From Haberlea rhodopensis (taxonomy: Eukaryota; Streptophyta; Magnoliopsida; Lamiales; Gesneriaceae), in NCBI GenBank assembly GCA_907163345.1, contig CAJQUN010000040.1:1612001-1676000 (forward strand): a DNA stretch of 64,000 nt, given 5' to 3'. How positions within the stretch are numbered: the stretch's first letter is position 1; each line of letters opens with the position of its first letter. Made by a program: the position numbers and the translations under genes. Shown piece by piece: positions 22,266 to 32,984 of this stretch. The notes below the pieces were generated by a model. That model was given only the letters and a program-made list of their open reading frames with translations. It did no database searches and was not told where the DNA came from.

Positions 22266-23571
22266 TTCAAAGGATCTCCTGTTTCCTCCATTCCATAAAC
22301 ACCAAATTACACACCCGAACCAGTGACCAAGTGTTTTTCGAAACTCCCTTCTGGCGCATACTTCATGGAGCTCAAAGCGTACAAACGGATCCTCATGCCC
22401 CACATTCATCAGCCACAAAGTGTTTGTGATCATCTTCAACCAAGTTGCAGAAAACATGGATTGGACTGAACGCACTCCCTGCTTCACAAATTACTGAAGG
22501 TTGCAACTTTGTTATGAAAGATTTTCCATGCCAAAACAATAGCCTTTGTTGGAGACACCTAACACCATGAGTACTTGTAAAGATGGGAGAATGGCTTCTG
22601 TAATCCATCTGCCTCTGCCAACACTCTGTAAGCTGATTTGATTGAGTAGTTTTCTTCCGCATTGAGCTTTCAAATCCATCAGCACTTCACGTTAGCAGAA
22701 AGCTTGGCCCTGCTGATGACAAACATAAAATCATTAAAGGTGGATAATTCCCAAGATTGAAATTATCTTCTCCATTCGAGCTCCCAAACCCACAATCCTC
22801 CATTCCACTTTCTTACTTCACTGATGGTTTTATTTTGATTCAAAGCCATATTGAAAAGCCCGGGAAACCTAGATTTAAGGTTTGAATCTCCTACCCACTT
22901 ATCAAACTAGAATAATATATCTTCTCCAAACACTTTATTCCAATCAACTATGCTATTTTAAACTTCTCCTTTCCCCCCACCCCAAATGAATATTCTTTGC
23001 AATTTTTCTAACTAACACACAACAGTTTTAGGAGCTTTGTAGAAATATAGAAGATACACATGAAAGACAAAGAGGACCGCATTTAGTAGGGTAACTCGAC
23101 CACCTATTGAAATATTTTTTTGTTTCCCAACAGCTCAGCCTCTTTTTAAATATATAAATCAAAGGGTTCCAAACCACAACACTTTTATGTGATGTTCCAA
23201 CAGAGATACCGAGATACCCAAAAGGTAGAGAACCTTCGCTGCAATTGAGGAAATCTGCTGCTTGATCTAGCCAACCTTGTTCAACATTTAGTCCCATGAC
23301 TTTACTTTTGGCAAAATTGATTTTAAGACTCGAGAGAAGCTCGAAATTCCTTAACACTGCCTTCAGGAGTACTATGTTCTGCTAGTTGGCTTCACCCATA
23401 AAAATTATGTCATCTGCAAACTGAATATGTGATATCATTACCTTCTCCTTCCCAACTTTAATAAGATTAACAAATTCAGTTTGATTGCCTTATTCATAAT
23501 CCACTCAAACCTTCTGAAGTAAACAGATATAAGAAAGGTGAAAGCGGTCGCCCTTGATGTAAGCCCTTGCA
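22266..23571 (-). mobile_element. LINE (L1-type) reverse-transcriptase relic
   Basis: On the minus strand, in broken frames, the order is that of a plant L1 ORF2: KGLHQGRPLSPF (about 23571-23536), ISHIQFADDIIF with the FADD catalytic motif, LKINFAKSKVMGLNV, GSLPFGYLGISVG, KKRLSCWE, YSIKSAYRVL, and near the C-terminus CVIWCLWNGGNRRSFEGN from the zf-RVT region. Several stops and frameshifts make it a pseudogene. It is 5'-truncated where it meets the gypsy fragment at about 23572, and the TRIM lies at its other end. Confidence 0.85.
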
Positions 23572-23586
23572 AAGTTTGAACTTGTG

Positions 23587-24310
23587 GGCGTAAACGTCGA
23601 TCACTTTTATATTTGAATGAAGTAGGAGAAAAAGCTGTCACCGGCCTGAGCTTGTGCAAGCTACAATTGACAAGGTCGCAATCATTAGAAATAGGCTCAA
23701 TACAGCTCAAGACCGACAGAAAAGTTGCGCCGACATGAAGAGAAGACCAATGGAATTCGAAGTTGGAGAGAATGTGTATATGAAGATTTCATCAATGAAG
23801 GGAGTAATTCGATTTGATAAAGTCGAAAAGTTGAATCCAAGTTACATAGGACCGTTTGAAATCTTAGAAAATGTGGGAACATTGGCATACAAACTAGCCT
23901 TACCACATAATCCATCAAGGATCCACAATGTCTTCCACATATCTCAGCTACGGAAGTACATCACCAATCCAAATCAGGTCCTAGAAGCAGAACCCCTAGT
24001 AACACAAGGGAACTTGGATGAAACTCTCAAATATGAAGAAATTCAAAATCGAATTGTAGATTCAAAGGATCAAGTGTTGAGACGAAGATCTCCCCCTTAT
24101 GTCAAAGTCCAATGTTCCAACCATACCGAACAAGAAGCTACGTGGGAACTAGAAGAAAGCATACGAAAAAAATATCCCTATCTTTTTTGCGATCAAGATA
24201 ACTCAAGTTTCGAGGACGAAACTTCTCATAAAAGGGAGGAATGTGAAACCCCACATCTTGCAAAAGACTTAGACTTGCAAATGGATGGCAAAAACTTACA
24301 TTTAAAATAG
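23587..24310 (+). pseudogene. Integrase C-terminus and chromodomain of Ty3/gypsy
   Basis: From 23587 the frame reads GRKRRSLLYLNEVGEKAVTG. A frameshift then leads into an open frame from 23642: PELVQATIDKV, FEVGENVYMKIS, then LNPSYIGPFEIL, YKLALP and IHNVFHISQLRKY, which is the integrase C-terminal (GPY-F) region. A chromodomain follows (EIQNRIVDSKDQVLRR, VKVQCSNHTEQEATWELEE). The stop at 24308-24310 lies inside the LTR. In related elements the chromodomain directs integration to marked chromatin. The product is not functional because the N-terminal half of pol is missing. Confidence 0.85.
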
Positions 24311-25314
24311 GATGGGATGGCAAGACTTGCATTGCAAATGTGAAGACTTGCAAATAACTTGGGAATAATGACAAAAGACTAGGAAATCTATTCATTAAAA
24401 ATGACATTTACACAAGGAGACTAATTTCATAAATTTCCTCTATAAAATATATCAAAAATTTCATTTCAAAACAAATAAAATACCATCAAACAAAACCATC
24501 GTTTCTAGTTGTATTAGAAAGGAAAAAAGAAAGATTTCGAAGCCTTTTTGCAACCTAACTAATCTATAAGTTGGCTTTTTGTTATATTATCCTTTCGTTT
24601 TAACAACATGTGTAAGCTTGAAAATTCAGTCGAACATGTGAACTATTTTAAAACTATGGTGTCATGAAAATTCTGAATATTGGGAGATAAGTGCTATGCA
24701 GAACAAGTGTTATGTGCGTGTTAGCCATCTCTTTGAACCAATGGGGGCAAAGTGTTACAGGTACGGGAGCCACATCTTGAATCCATAGGAGCCACCTCTA
24801 TAATCCTTATGTTTCACAGATCGATCTAATCTAGTTAATATATGATATATGTTCTGATATGATGCATTTTGTATGACTTAAAGGAGCAAAAATTATGTTA
24901 TGTGTATTCATTCATATCAGTTTATGTTTTGATATCTGTTTTGAAATTTGCATATATAAGTATATGTTTTTGGTATATTTGATTGGCCCCCGCTTGCTGA
25001 GTATTTAACAAAATACTCACCCCTTACATCCCATCTCCAGATAAAAGTGAGACAGATACCAAAGAAAAAGAAGAACAACACAACATTTGGGGTTGGTGAT
25101 CTACTGCTAAGGTTTCAAGATTTTACATAATTAAGCTTCCGCTAAACTCTGTTAAGATTTAAGTTATGATTTTATTTTCAGTTGTAAATACATTTATGTT
25201 TATGGAATAAAAGACTGATTACATTTTAATTTCTGTATAACGAGGCTTGTTGTCTTCGAATTATATATTTGAATTCAACGTCGGTGTTATCAATCCGGGT
25301 CTCGGGGCATGACA
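24242..25314 (+). repeat. 3' LTR of the Tekay-like element, 1,073 bp
   Basis: Directly after the polypurine tract AAAAGGGAGGAA (24230-24241) the sequence starts TGTGAAACCCC and ends GGGTCTCGGGGCATGACA at 25314, with TGT/ACA ends. No second copy of this LTR is in the window. Confidence 0.8.
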
Positions 25315-25372
25315 CACATAGTATTAATAAATAACGAGTCTTATTATAAATAAACAAATGAAAATAAGCAGG

Positions 25373-26790
25373 GGTTTTTTAATAAATAATCCGGAAAAAA
25401 ATTTATTTAACAAAATAACCGATTTTGGGTTACTTTATTAAAATAACCCAAGTTGTCATATCCGATGGCGTCTTTAATTTTTTTCAAAAAAAATATGATT
25501 GAAGGCGTCATATGAGAGGGCGCCTTCAATATATTTTTTTTTTATATAGAAGGCGCAATCTCAGATGACGCCTTCCATATAATTTTTTTTTATATAGAAG
25601 ACGTTATTTGAGATGGTACCTTCCATATAAATTTTTTTATATATAGAAATTGTCATCTCATATGGCATCTTCCATATAAATTTTTTTTTATGTATATAAG
25701 GCGTCTTTCATATAAAATTTTGTATATCTATTTATCTATTGAGATGACGTCCTACTATCACCACTCCGTAATTTTGGCTTATAGCTATTTTCAGTGGATC
25801 CCATGTAAGGAAATAATTTTGGCCTATATCTAGTTTTAGTGGATACCAAGTAAGGAAATAATTTTCTTGACAAATTTATAAAAGTGAGATCGGCCATAAC
25901 TTTTATAAAAGTGAGATCGGCCATAACTTTTATTAACTCAATATTCAATTATTTCATCTCATCTATTGTACCACATGGTGCCTAACTCAATATTCAATTA
26001 TTTCATCTCATATATTGTTCCTTGTATCTCTTGAAATTAGCTGTTTAAAATTCGAATGGTGCTTGTTAAATATTGCATCAGTTACTCATAACTTATAATT
26101 TTTCTTATAGATATAGTGAATTTAAAAACAATAATTTATAATCTACTTGTTATAGTGCATTTATGCATATTTTACATACAACATCCTTCTCATTTTTCAA
26201 TTTAGTTTCCTTATTGTTATTAAAAAAGACGTTATAATTTTCATTTATTTATATTTTGAACAAAGTTGTACTCACAATTCCGATGCCCTCAAACTGTACC
26301 ATGTTCTTAATCCATAACTGGTTACTTTATATTTTATCAAATAATTAATTAGCCCATAGATAATAACATTAATTTATATAATTTAATTATATTAAAATAA
26401 AATCATTGCAATTCAAAATAAATATTTAATATATCTAACATATAAACAAATTTATATGCAATTTACGAAATAAATTTATTTCTTGATAAAATTTATTTTG
26501 CTAATACTAATCTACAAGAATTCAGTTTCAAATTATAAATTTTAACCAATTCAAGATTACATTATCTAATTTTGTTAATTTGAAGAAACATAAATTATGT
26601 GAGTATATATGTATGGATAATAAAATTGTAAGTAAAGAAAATAATAAATAATAAAATTATATAAAAGGCGCCATATATTAAAAAAATTTTATGGAATGCG
26701 ACATATGGCGCCTTTTAGACACCATCAGAGATGTCGACTTCAAATGAAGTTGCCTACTTTATTTTTTCAAATATTTTATTAAAAAACCCT
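25373..26790. repeat. Inverted-repeat element with GGCGCC-type tandem units
   Basis: The ends are inverted: GGGTTTTTTAATAAATAAT on the left, and the reverse complement of the right end (about 26770-26790) reads GGGTTTTTTAATAAAATAT. Units with GATGGCGTC/GAAGGCGCC-type dyads occur near both ends. No transposase frame is visible, so it is probably a non-autonomous DNA element or unclassified repeat. Confidence 0.45.
25445..25735. repeat. About 58-bp tandem repeat, 5 degenerate copies
   Basis: Each unit has a T-run and TATATAGAAG, followed by a dyad of the form GGCGYCATCTSAGATGRCGCC, with changes between copies. The same GGCGCCATAT motif reappears inverted at 26667-26717. Confidence 0.65.
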
Positions 26791-27015
26791 ATACACAGTG
26801 TGTGCATAAATAAATAGCTCGCATTATTAATGAATAAATGTAGGGTACTTATACATAAATAAATAACACTTACTATTAAACATCCTATAAATATAATAAA
26901 TTAATGTATATATAAATTGCGTTGAAGAGGTTTATTTTTCTAATGAACACTTTTAGGCGGAGTCGACTTCCAAATTTCACCGTGATATTTTTTGCAAGAA
27001 TTTTTTTGGAGAAAC

Positions 27016-28990
27016 TCATTTCTGCAACTGAGCTTCTGTGGATATCCGTGCACAGTGGTTATGAATCCAAACATTGCAGGATTCGCAATGAAAAGCCCAA
27101 TCATCCTTAAAGCCTTGTATTATGTTCTTGCAATATGTGCAGCTTTGACTTCCGACAGTGAGCATTCGAACACATGTGACCGGATGATCATGGCAGCCAA
27201 CATGATCAAGAGTCCCACCAAACTTGATCTTTGAAAACTTCCCGACTGATGGAATGCAATTCACATGTAAATATTGGTCGCATTTGGAGCAATAGTAGAA
27301 CCAGAAGAGGGGATCGATAAGCTCTTCACAGACCTCACAGAAGCCACAGATTTCCAGACATCCCCGATCAGACTTCATCGAGAGTCCAGCAAGGTTTCCG
27401 CCATCGGTGATGAGCCGAAGGAGATGCTTATCAAATTTATGCCCAACTTTTAGAGGCAGTAGTGCGCAACGCAGGTGTATCTTGAAAGCAAGACAACCGG
27501 TACATTTGTAATGGTAAACCCTCTTATGATAATCGACAGAACAACAGTTCGTTCTTTCTGATTCGTACCACTCATTTCTTGTTAGTTGAAGATAGTGGTT
27601 CTTATGTGACTCGTGTTTGATGATTTTTGGCGCGGAAGCGCACTCAACATCAACACACAAACCTTTCCAACTAGACTCGGGCTTTGTTGAATATCCAAAT
27701 CCGTTACAATCATATTGGCAAAACTGACAACGGAATACAGAAAAGAATTTCTCCCTTCTTGTAAATAGAAACAATGTGGAAGAATCAGAAACTTTGCCTT
27801 TGATTCTAGAGGGTAGCTTTGCACAGAATTCATGGACAAGGAAATGACATTGAGCTACACTACAACTGTAATAGGGAGTACTTGAATTTATGGGGTTAAT
27901 GCATGCATTGCACAGTGCCTTCGATTCCCATATTTGTCCCTCCTCAAGATCATCATCAACTTCATCAACAATGCTAGTACCACGAAAGATCAATTGATGC
28001 TCGTGGAATTTCTCTGGTGTTGATATTATGATACTCGTGCTCGTAGCATCAGGCTCATCATCTTGCTCAAGATTAGTAATAAGACTCGAAAAAATTGTTT
28101 CCTCTTTAGCTGTCGGCAAATGCATTATCAATTTTCTCCACTCTGAAAAGGTATACATATAAAAATCTCAATTATCAACACAATTAAATGATGAATAGTT
28201 ATACATGTATACTCTTACCTCCCGGTGTAATATTCTTGATCGATAATTTAGTACATTTGAGATGAACACTGTGTTGGCAGATTCCGCAACTATAAAAGCT
28301 TTTACAATCTAGACTATCTCCACAGATTTTACAAGTACGGACACGAAGCCATCGTGGCATCGTGAAATAAGAATTAGTATAAAACAGAACGAGTGGATGA
28401 GAATGAGAGGTATGCATTGCGACTGGTGGAAGTAGCGCACAATCCTGAGAAATCCAGTAATCACATGTTTGGCATGACAAGAAGATTCCTCTTTCTTCTT
28501 CCCCACAGGCATCACATACAGCACAAATTTCCCTTCGCGAGGGGGACAATGGGTGGTCATGGCTTCTGTGTTTTGTTGCTATTTCCAGTGGCACACCGCA
28601 CAAAGGGTGGATATGGCCCCGTGCAAAACTTGAGTAGGTGTAATTCTTGCATATTTGGCCACATTTTAAGCATATCTTATTCGCCATGTCTGGGTCATTA
28701 GGACCACCAAGAGAAAACGTGACCCATAAAGAAAGAAACTCTAATGGATTAAACGGCGGTGCCAGTTGTAACTCCTTTGGTAGTAGATGGGCACATTGTT
28801 GGTGCACGAGAAAATGGCAACCCTGCTCCATGCGGCTGCAACTGTAGTATGAGTTGACAAAAAACATCACCCCACATATACTACAGAATTTTTGTATCAT
28901 ATCGACCGGATCAAGATTTGCCTCGTCGTTGAAAATCAACTGATGTTCATGGCTGAAATGTTTTGTAATGTGCTTTCCTATATTTTTCAT
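27016..28990 (-). CDS. DC1 (cysteine/histidine-rich C1) domain protein
   Basis: Two exons on the minus strand, 28990-28219 and 28142-27016, give 632 aa. The 76-bp intron has a GGGAG|GTAAGAG donor and TTTTCAG acceptor and keeps frame in phase 1. About six to seven DC1/C1-like modules can be read from HxxxHxL starts (HEHQLIF near residue 18, HDHPLSP, HSHPLVL, HEHQLIF again in exon 2, HDHPVTC) followed by CxxC pairs (CSICG, CAVCDAC, CKICG, CNACI, CEVCEEL, CTYC) and HxxC ends such as FLVHQQCA and YLHVNCI. DC1 proteins are a large plant-specific family that probably bind zinc; some take part in stress and hormone signalling. I chose the ATG at 28990 because the first DC1 module follows directly; an upstream in-frame ATG at 29134 lies almost at the predicted transcription start. 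Confidence 0.88.
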
Positions 28991-29157
28991 CGTGTACATA
29001 TACAATATATGTTTGTGTATGATTTTGAACGGATAAGAGAGTGCAGAAATAGTATTACTGATTGATAAATTTAGAAAAATTGATATATGTAATGAGAAGA
29101 AATCTAGTAGATCATGCGATGTATGTGTGCTCATGCAGTAGTTGTTGAATTAAACAC

Positions 29158-29173
29158 ACATATATATATATAG
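29158..29173 (-). promoter_or_regulatory. Putative TATA box of the DC1 gene
   Basis: Minus-strand CTCTATATATATATA lies about 170 bp before the chosen start codon and about 30 bp before a plausible transcription start near 29135. Confidence 0.45.
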
Positions 29174-29174
29174 A

Positions 29175-30956
29175 GAGTGATTACTATCTCATTGGTTAAA
29201 TTTGTAATAAATTCTTGTCTCATAAATATTTTTCAACAGCTTTTGGTTTTTTTTCTTTATCTTTTGTCTTTATCCTTTGTCGCTTTATTTTCGTTTGACA
29301 GATAATAAATTCATTTATTTTTTCGACGATCCTTGATATCTAAAGCAGCGAAATGTTTTCTGCTGGGTGACGGGGGCATTTTACCAGAGGTTTCTAATCT
29401 ACCATTGTGTGATTCCTGTTGAAGCATATACTCGGGGGTGGGTGCAGGGCGGACGATTTTAAAGCAGACTCCCATTATACGAAGTGAATGAAGCAAGGAA
29501 GACAGCAGATTCAATTGTTGCTTATTTTTTAATAAGTGGATCCAATTTTTTCTAGCGGGATTTAAAATAATCATTCTTTTCTTGATAAGCACTAAAAGAA
29601 TTGATATTATATTTAAAACCTTTTTGAACTTTTATTCTTTATAATTATTATTCTCTTTAACAAATAATACTTTTGTATAATTTACGTTCCATGTGCACAC
29701 ATGCCTTTTACTTTTGGCTTTCACAAAAATCAATTACCTTGAGCATTTGTGAATTTCTTCTAGCTTGTGTCAAAGAAATACCAATTTAGAGCATAAACTC
29801 AATAGAATAAACTTTTTATCCGCTCCAAAAGATCCTGTAAAAACAATAAATTCAGAGTTGAGAAGGTCCAACAAAGACTGTCCAGCTAAGACGCCCGGTA
29901 GTTACAATCTATCCAGTAGAGGTGCTCTAACTGGTAATAGTCAAGTAATGAGAGTAAATCAGAATTAATGTTGAGTTTTTTATTGTTGAAGCATATGACT
30001 CGGCTCATATACTGAAAGTGGGCAGATACCGGAATGCAGCGGAGTCATATATAAGACTCCTATCCTTGTGTAACTCTATTCATCACAATTAGTAAAATCA
30101 GCCGATGCTTGCTCCTCATTGATTCAACCATGTGAAATCTTTGTGTTGATATCTATTTCGTTTGTCGTACAATTCATCGTCAATTGCCGCTCGTTACACA
30201 CAGTTACCTAGAATTTTTAGTTGTAACCACCACAAGACCATAGAAACACTGTCTAGACAATCAAGATATCAGCTCTGGAATTTTTTTCCGGTTAAGAAAC
30301 TAATTTTCGGCTAAGATATCTTTATTGGAGAAAAACTTGATTTTTCGAGCATTCTCGCTTTCCAATTGTGTTTAATTGTTCCCTCCACGCACCTCCTGGG
30401 TCCGCCCCTGTTTGTAAAGTCTAATATTTACATTATATCAAGGGATATAATATGATATGTCGTGATCATCATGTATGGTTTCTTATTTATTTTGATTCTA
30501 TAGTAAAGCTATGTTCCTCGGAATACTCGAGATACTTACCTTACTCACTTGGTCTCTTACTTACCGAACCTCTACAAATATATAAATCGACTCGATCATC
30601 AGATTAAAAGTTCCAAGTTGTGCCACCAATTCGATCAGTTGGTCTGAACATGTTCTAGTACGTTTCAATACCAGCTCAAAAATTCGGATGCTCTAGTGTT
30701 TTTAACTGAGTAATCAAGTACTTGGGACATTGCCATCAGAAGTTGGTCCATCATTAGACTATTGTATCAATTGTGGTTGCCACCTTCTGGAAATACTTAT
30801 ATGCACACGATTTGGGTTCCATTTATACATAAACTCAATATTAAAATATATCTTTTAAATACAAAATACATAAACAAATATATCGTTTATTTTAGACCAA
30901 TCATATTGAATTGATTCATACTAACATGAACTTGTTAGGTGTCAATAAACTCATTT
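29175..30956. other. Intergenic DNA, no gene recognised
   Basis: Short open frames lack domains. The segment from about 29987 (TGTTGAAGCATATG) to about 30200 (CTCGTTACACA) has TG/CA ends and could be a solo copia-type LTR, but no target duplication was found. Confidence 0.4.
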
Positions 30957-31500
30957 CTAAGGCCATCGCCAACACATATTTTTATTTTAACTCAAGTTTT
31001 GCACCAAATAGTGTAATTTCTACACCAAACACAAAACACATTTACTTCAAACTTTACTCCAATAGAAATATTCCTTATAACATTCAATCAATTATCCATT
31101 ACCAATTTATTAATATAGTACATATTAAATTTTGTTTTAGAAAACTTATTTAGATAATTAATTAAAATTAAAAAATAATAATTAAAACATTAAACTTTAA
31201 TTAATTTTCTTAATATGTTTATAACAAATATTAACTATATAAATCAATAACTAATAAATTAAAATATTTATTTTATTATTATTATTATTAATCATTTTAT
31301 TTTTATATTAAATAATTAAAATATATGTTCCAAATATTGTGTAAGAATATAACAATTTAATGAACTAATTAATTTTACAATATTCAAATTAATAATTACA
31401 AAATTTTAAAAATAAAATGCCACGATAAATAAGCAAAACACACCATTTTTGTCAAGCACGAATAAAGTGCCACAATTTTTTAATGTGGTGTATGATGTGC
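30957..31500. mobile_element. MITE related to the one in the Helitron, inverted
   Basis: It starts GGCCATCGCCAACAC. Inside, the reverse complement of about 31000-31080 (GGAGTAAAG, AAGTAAATGTG, TTTGTGTTTGGTG) matches 19110-19190 of the first MITE. The far end reads GGTGTATGATGTGC, an imperfect inverse of the start. The target duplication is not clear, so the boundaries are approximate. Confidence 0.5.
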
Positions 31501-31598
31501 AGCTTCCTGGTTCAATTGGTTACCTTCTGAATCGCGAACAATATATTATAACCCGAAGATATGAGAGCTATCCGTTAACATATTTTTAAGTATATAAA

Positions 31599-32065
31599 GA
31601 TTTGATTGCATTTGTGAAGGATTACTCAGTTAGAGTTGTCAGACGTGCGTATAGTGTTGTAGAGAGCTCATGTACTTTATAGAAATTATGGTACAAAAAT
31701 AATTATCCTACTGTCAAATGTCGATGAGGTCTTCGAGCTTCGTTCAAGTCCAAGATATGTTATTGAAAATTAACGAAATACGATTGACCTCGCACATGTA
31801 TCTCTAGCAATGTCGGTATAGACCATCACAACTTGGACAATAATATGGTGGCTAGTACATTTTTGGATCTTTTTTTACGATGATCGTTCGTACATATATT
31901 GAATTACGTATTTTGCATTTTGAAACCGTTCATAGATGGGTTTCGATACTGTCGTCAAATCATTAATGTCGATGATACTTCGTACATATATTGAATTACG
32001 TATTTTGGGTTTTCAAACCGTGCATAGATAGGTTTTGATACTGTCGCAAAATCATTAATGTCGAT
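31599..32065 (+). pseudogene. MULE (Mutator-like) transposase relic, 5' part
   Basis: In broken frames the plus strand reads DLIAFVKDYSVRVVRRAY, VVESSCTL, then RASFKSK, then RTCISSNVGIDHHNLDNNMV, the order seen in the N-terminal half of plant MULE transposases. Stops interrupt it. At its 3' side a 92-bp tandem duplication occurs (31887-31978 and 31979 on). The second copy is cut by the LTR retrotransposon after ...AATGTCGAT, and the relic resumes at 39270. Confidence 0.72.
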
Positions 32066-32710
32066 TGATGTGATTCCATTTTTTCCGTGTTCGGTAGATT
32101 TAAGTGTTTGCGGAAAATAAAAAGAAAGACACCAAAATTTTTACGTGGAAAACCTTCGAATTGAAGGAAAAACCACGGGACCTAGTCCAGTATAAAATTC
32201 CACTATAAATATTGATAATTTACAATGTATTCTTGTACAAGATATAGACATAAAAAAAATGAAAAGAAGAATTTGATCTCTTTTCCTCATCCCTAGCCGA
32301 GAGCTCCTTCATAAGAAAAATGAATCCCCCCCTTAAATAATGGTTTCCCTCTCTGCATAAATGGTCGAGCCTTTTCTTTTTCCTCCAAGAATTGAGCAAT
32401 TAAAATGAAAGAAAAGTGCCTCCCCCTTGATTGGAACGTGAGGTCCCCTATTTAAGCCTTCTAATTAGCCACTAATTAAGCCATTAATTACTTGCCCCAT
32501 TCTCAGCCACCTCCCCACAATTTGCCCCATTAAATGCTCCATCGTGTCTGGGAAATGCGGGTTGATTAACCGCTATGAGCAGGTCTTATGCCGATGTTTG
32601 ACCACGTGGAACCGAGCAGAGTATCGACTTCTTCGGGTATTTTCCTGTTCGGACGTTTTCCTGTTCGGCAACCATTTTACCCGATGTGGTCTAATTCTCC
32701 TACCACATCA
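32066..32710 (-). repeat. 3' LTR (element reads on the minus strand)
   Basis: 645 bp, nearly identical to 38624-39269. Differences noticed are single-base changes near the pyrimidine-rich parts and homopolymer-length changes. Confidence 0.92.
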
Positions 32711-32725
32711 CATCACCCCCTCAAG
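32711..32725 (-). other. Polypurine tract
   Basis: Minus-strand CTTGAGGGGGTGATG directly abuts the 3' LTR, as expected for the plus-strand primer of an LTR retrotransposon. Confidence 0.65.
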
Positions 32726-32984
32726 TAAAGCAAGACGAGCGAAGTCGAGATCTTGGTTTATATACATCGGGTAAAATCACAGTTGCCGCATACGATATAA
32801 CCGAGCTCCAGAAATAATAGACAAGCATCTCGAGCAGATAAAATACTTCCGAACTCCAGTTTAAGAAATATTCAGAGCAAATAAAGCTCGTCATGGGTAC
32901 AACAAACAATACATTCGAACTCATCGAATACCCCATTGAATAACCATTCAGAACTTCTGAAAAAAGAATCCCTCCCGAGAACAT

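Larger units (their letters stand above)
23575..25314 (+). mobile_element. Ty3/gypsy chromovirus fragment (Tekay-like) with 3' LTR
   Basis: Only the end of pol, the polypurine tract and one LTR remain. The body starts inside the integrase at the junction with the LINE, so gag, protease, RT and RNase H are missing. The C-terminal chromodomain and an LTR running from TGTGAAACCCC to CATGACA are typical of the Tekay/Del lineage of plant chromoviruses. Confidence 0.82.

Noticed and set aside
27016..29134. Two independent DC1 genes
   Set aside because: The frame at 28199-29134 runs into a good donor (GGGAG|GTAAGAG), and the second frame begins at a good acceptor with matching phase, so one two-exon gene explains both.
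29987..30200. Solo copia LTR
   Set aside because: TG/CA ends fit, but no target duplication and no second copy in the window. Kept only as a remark.
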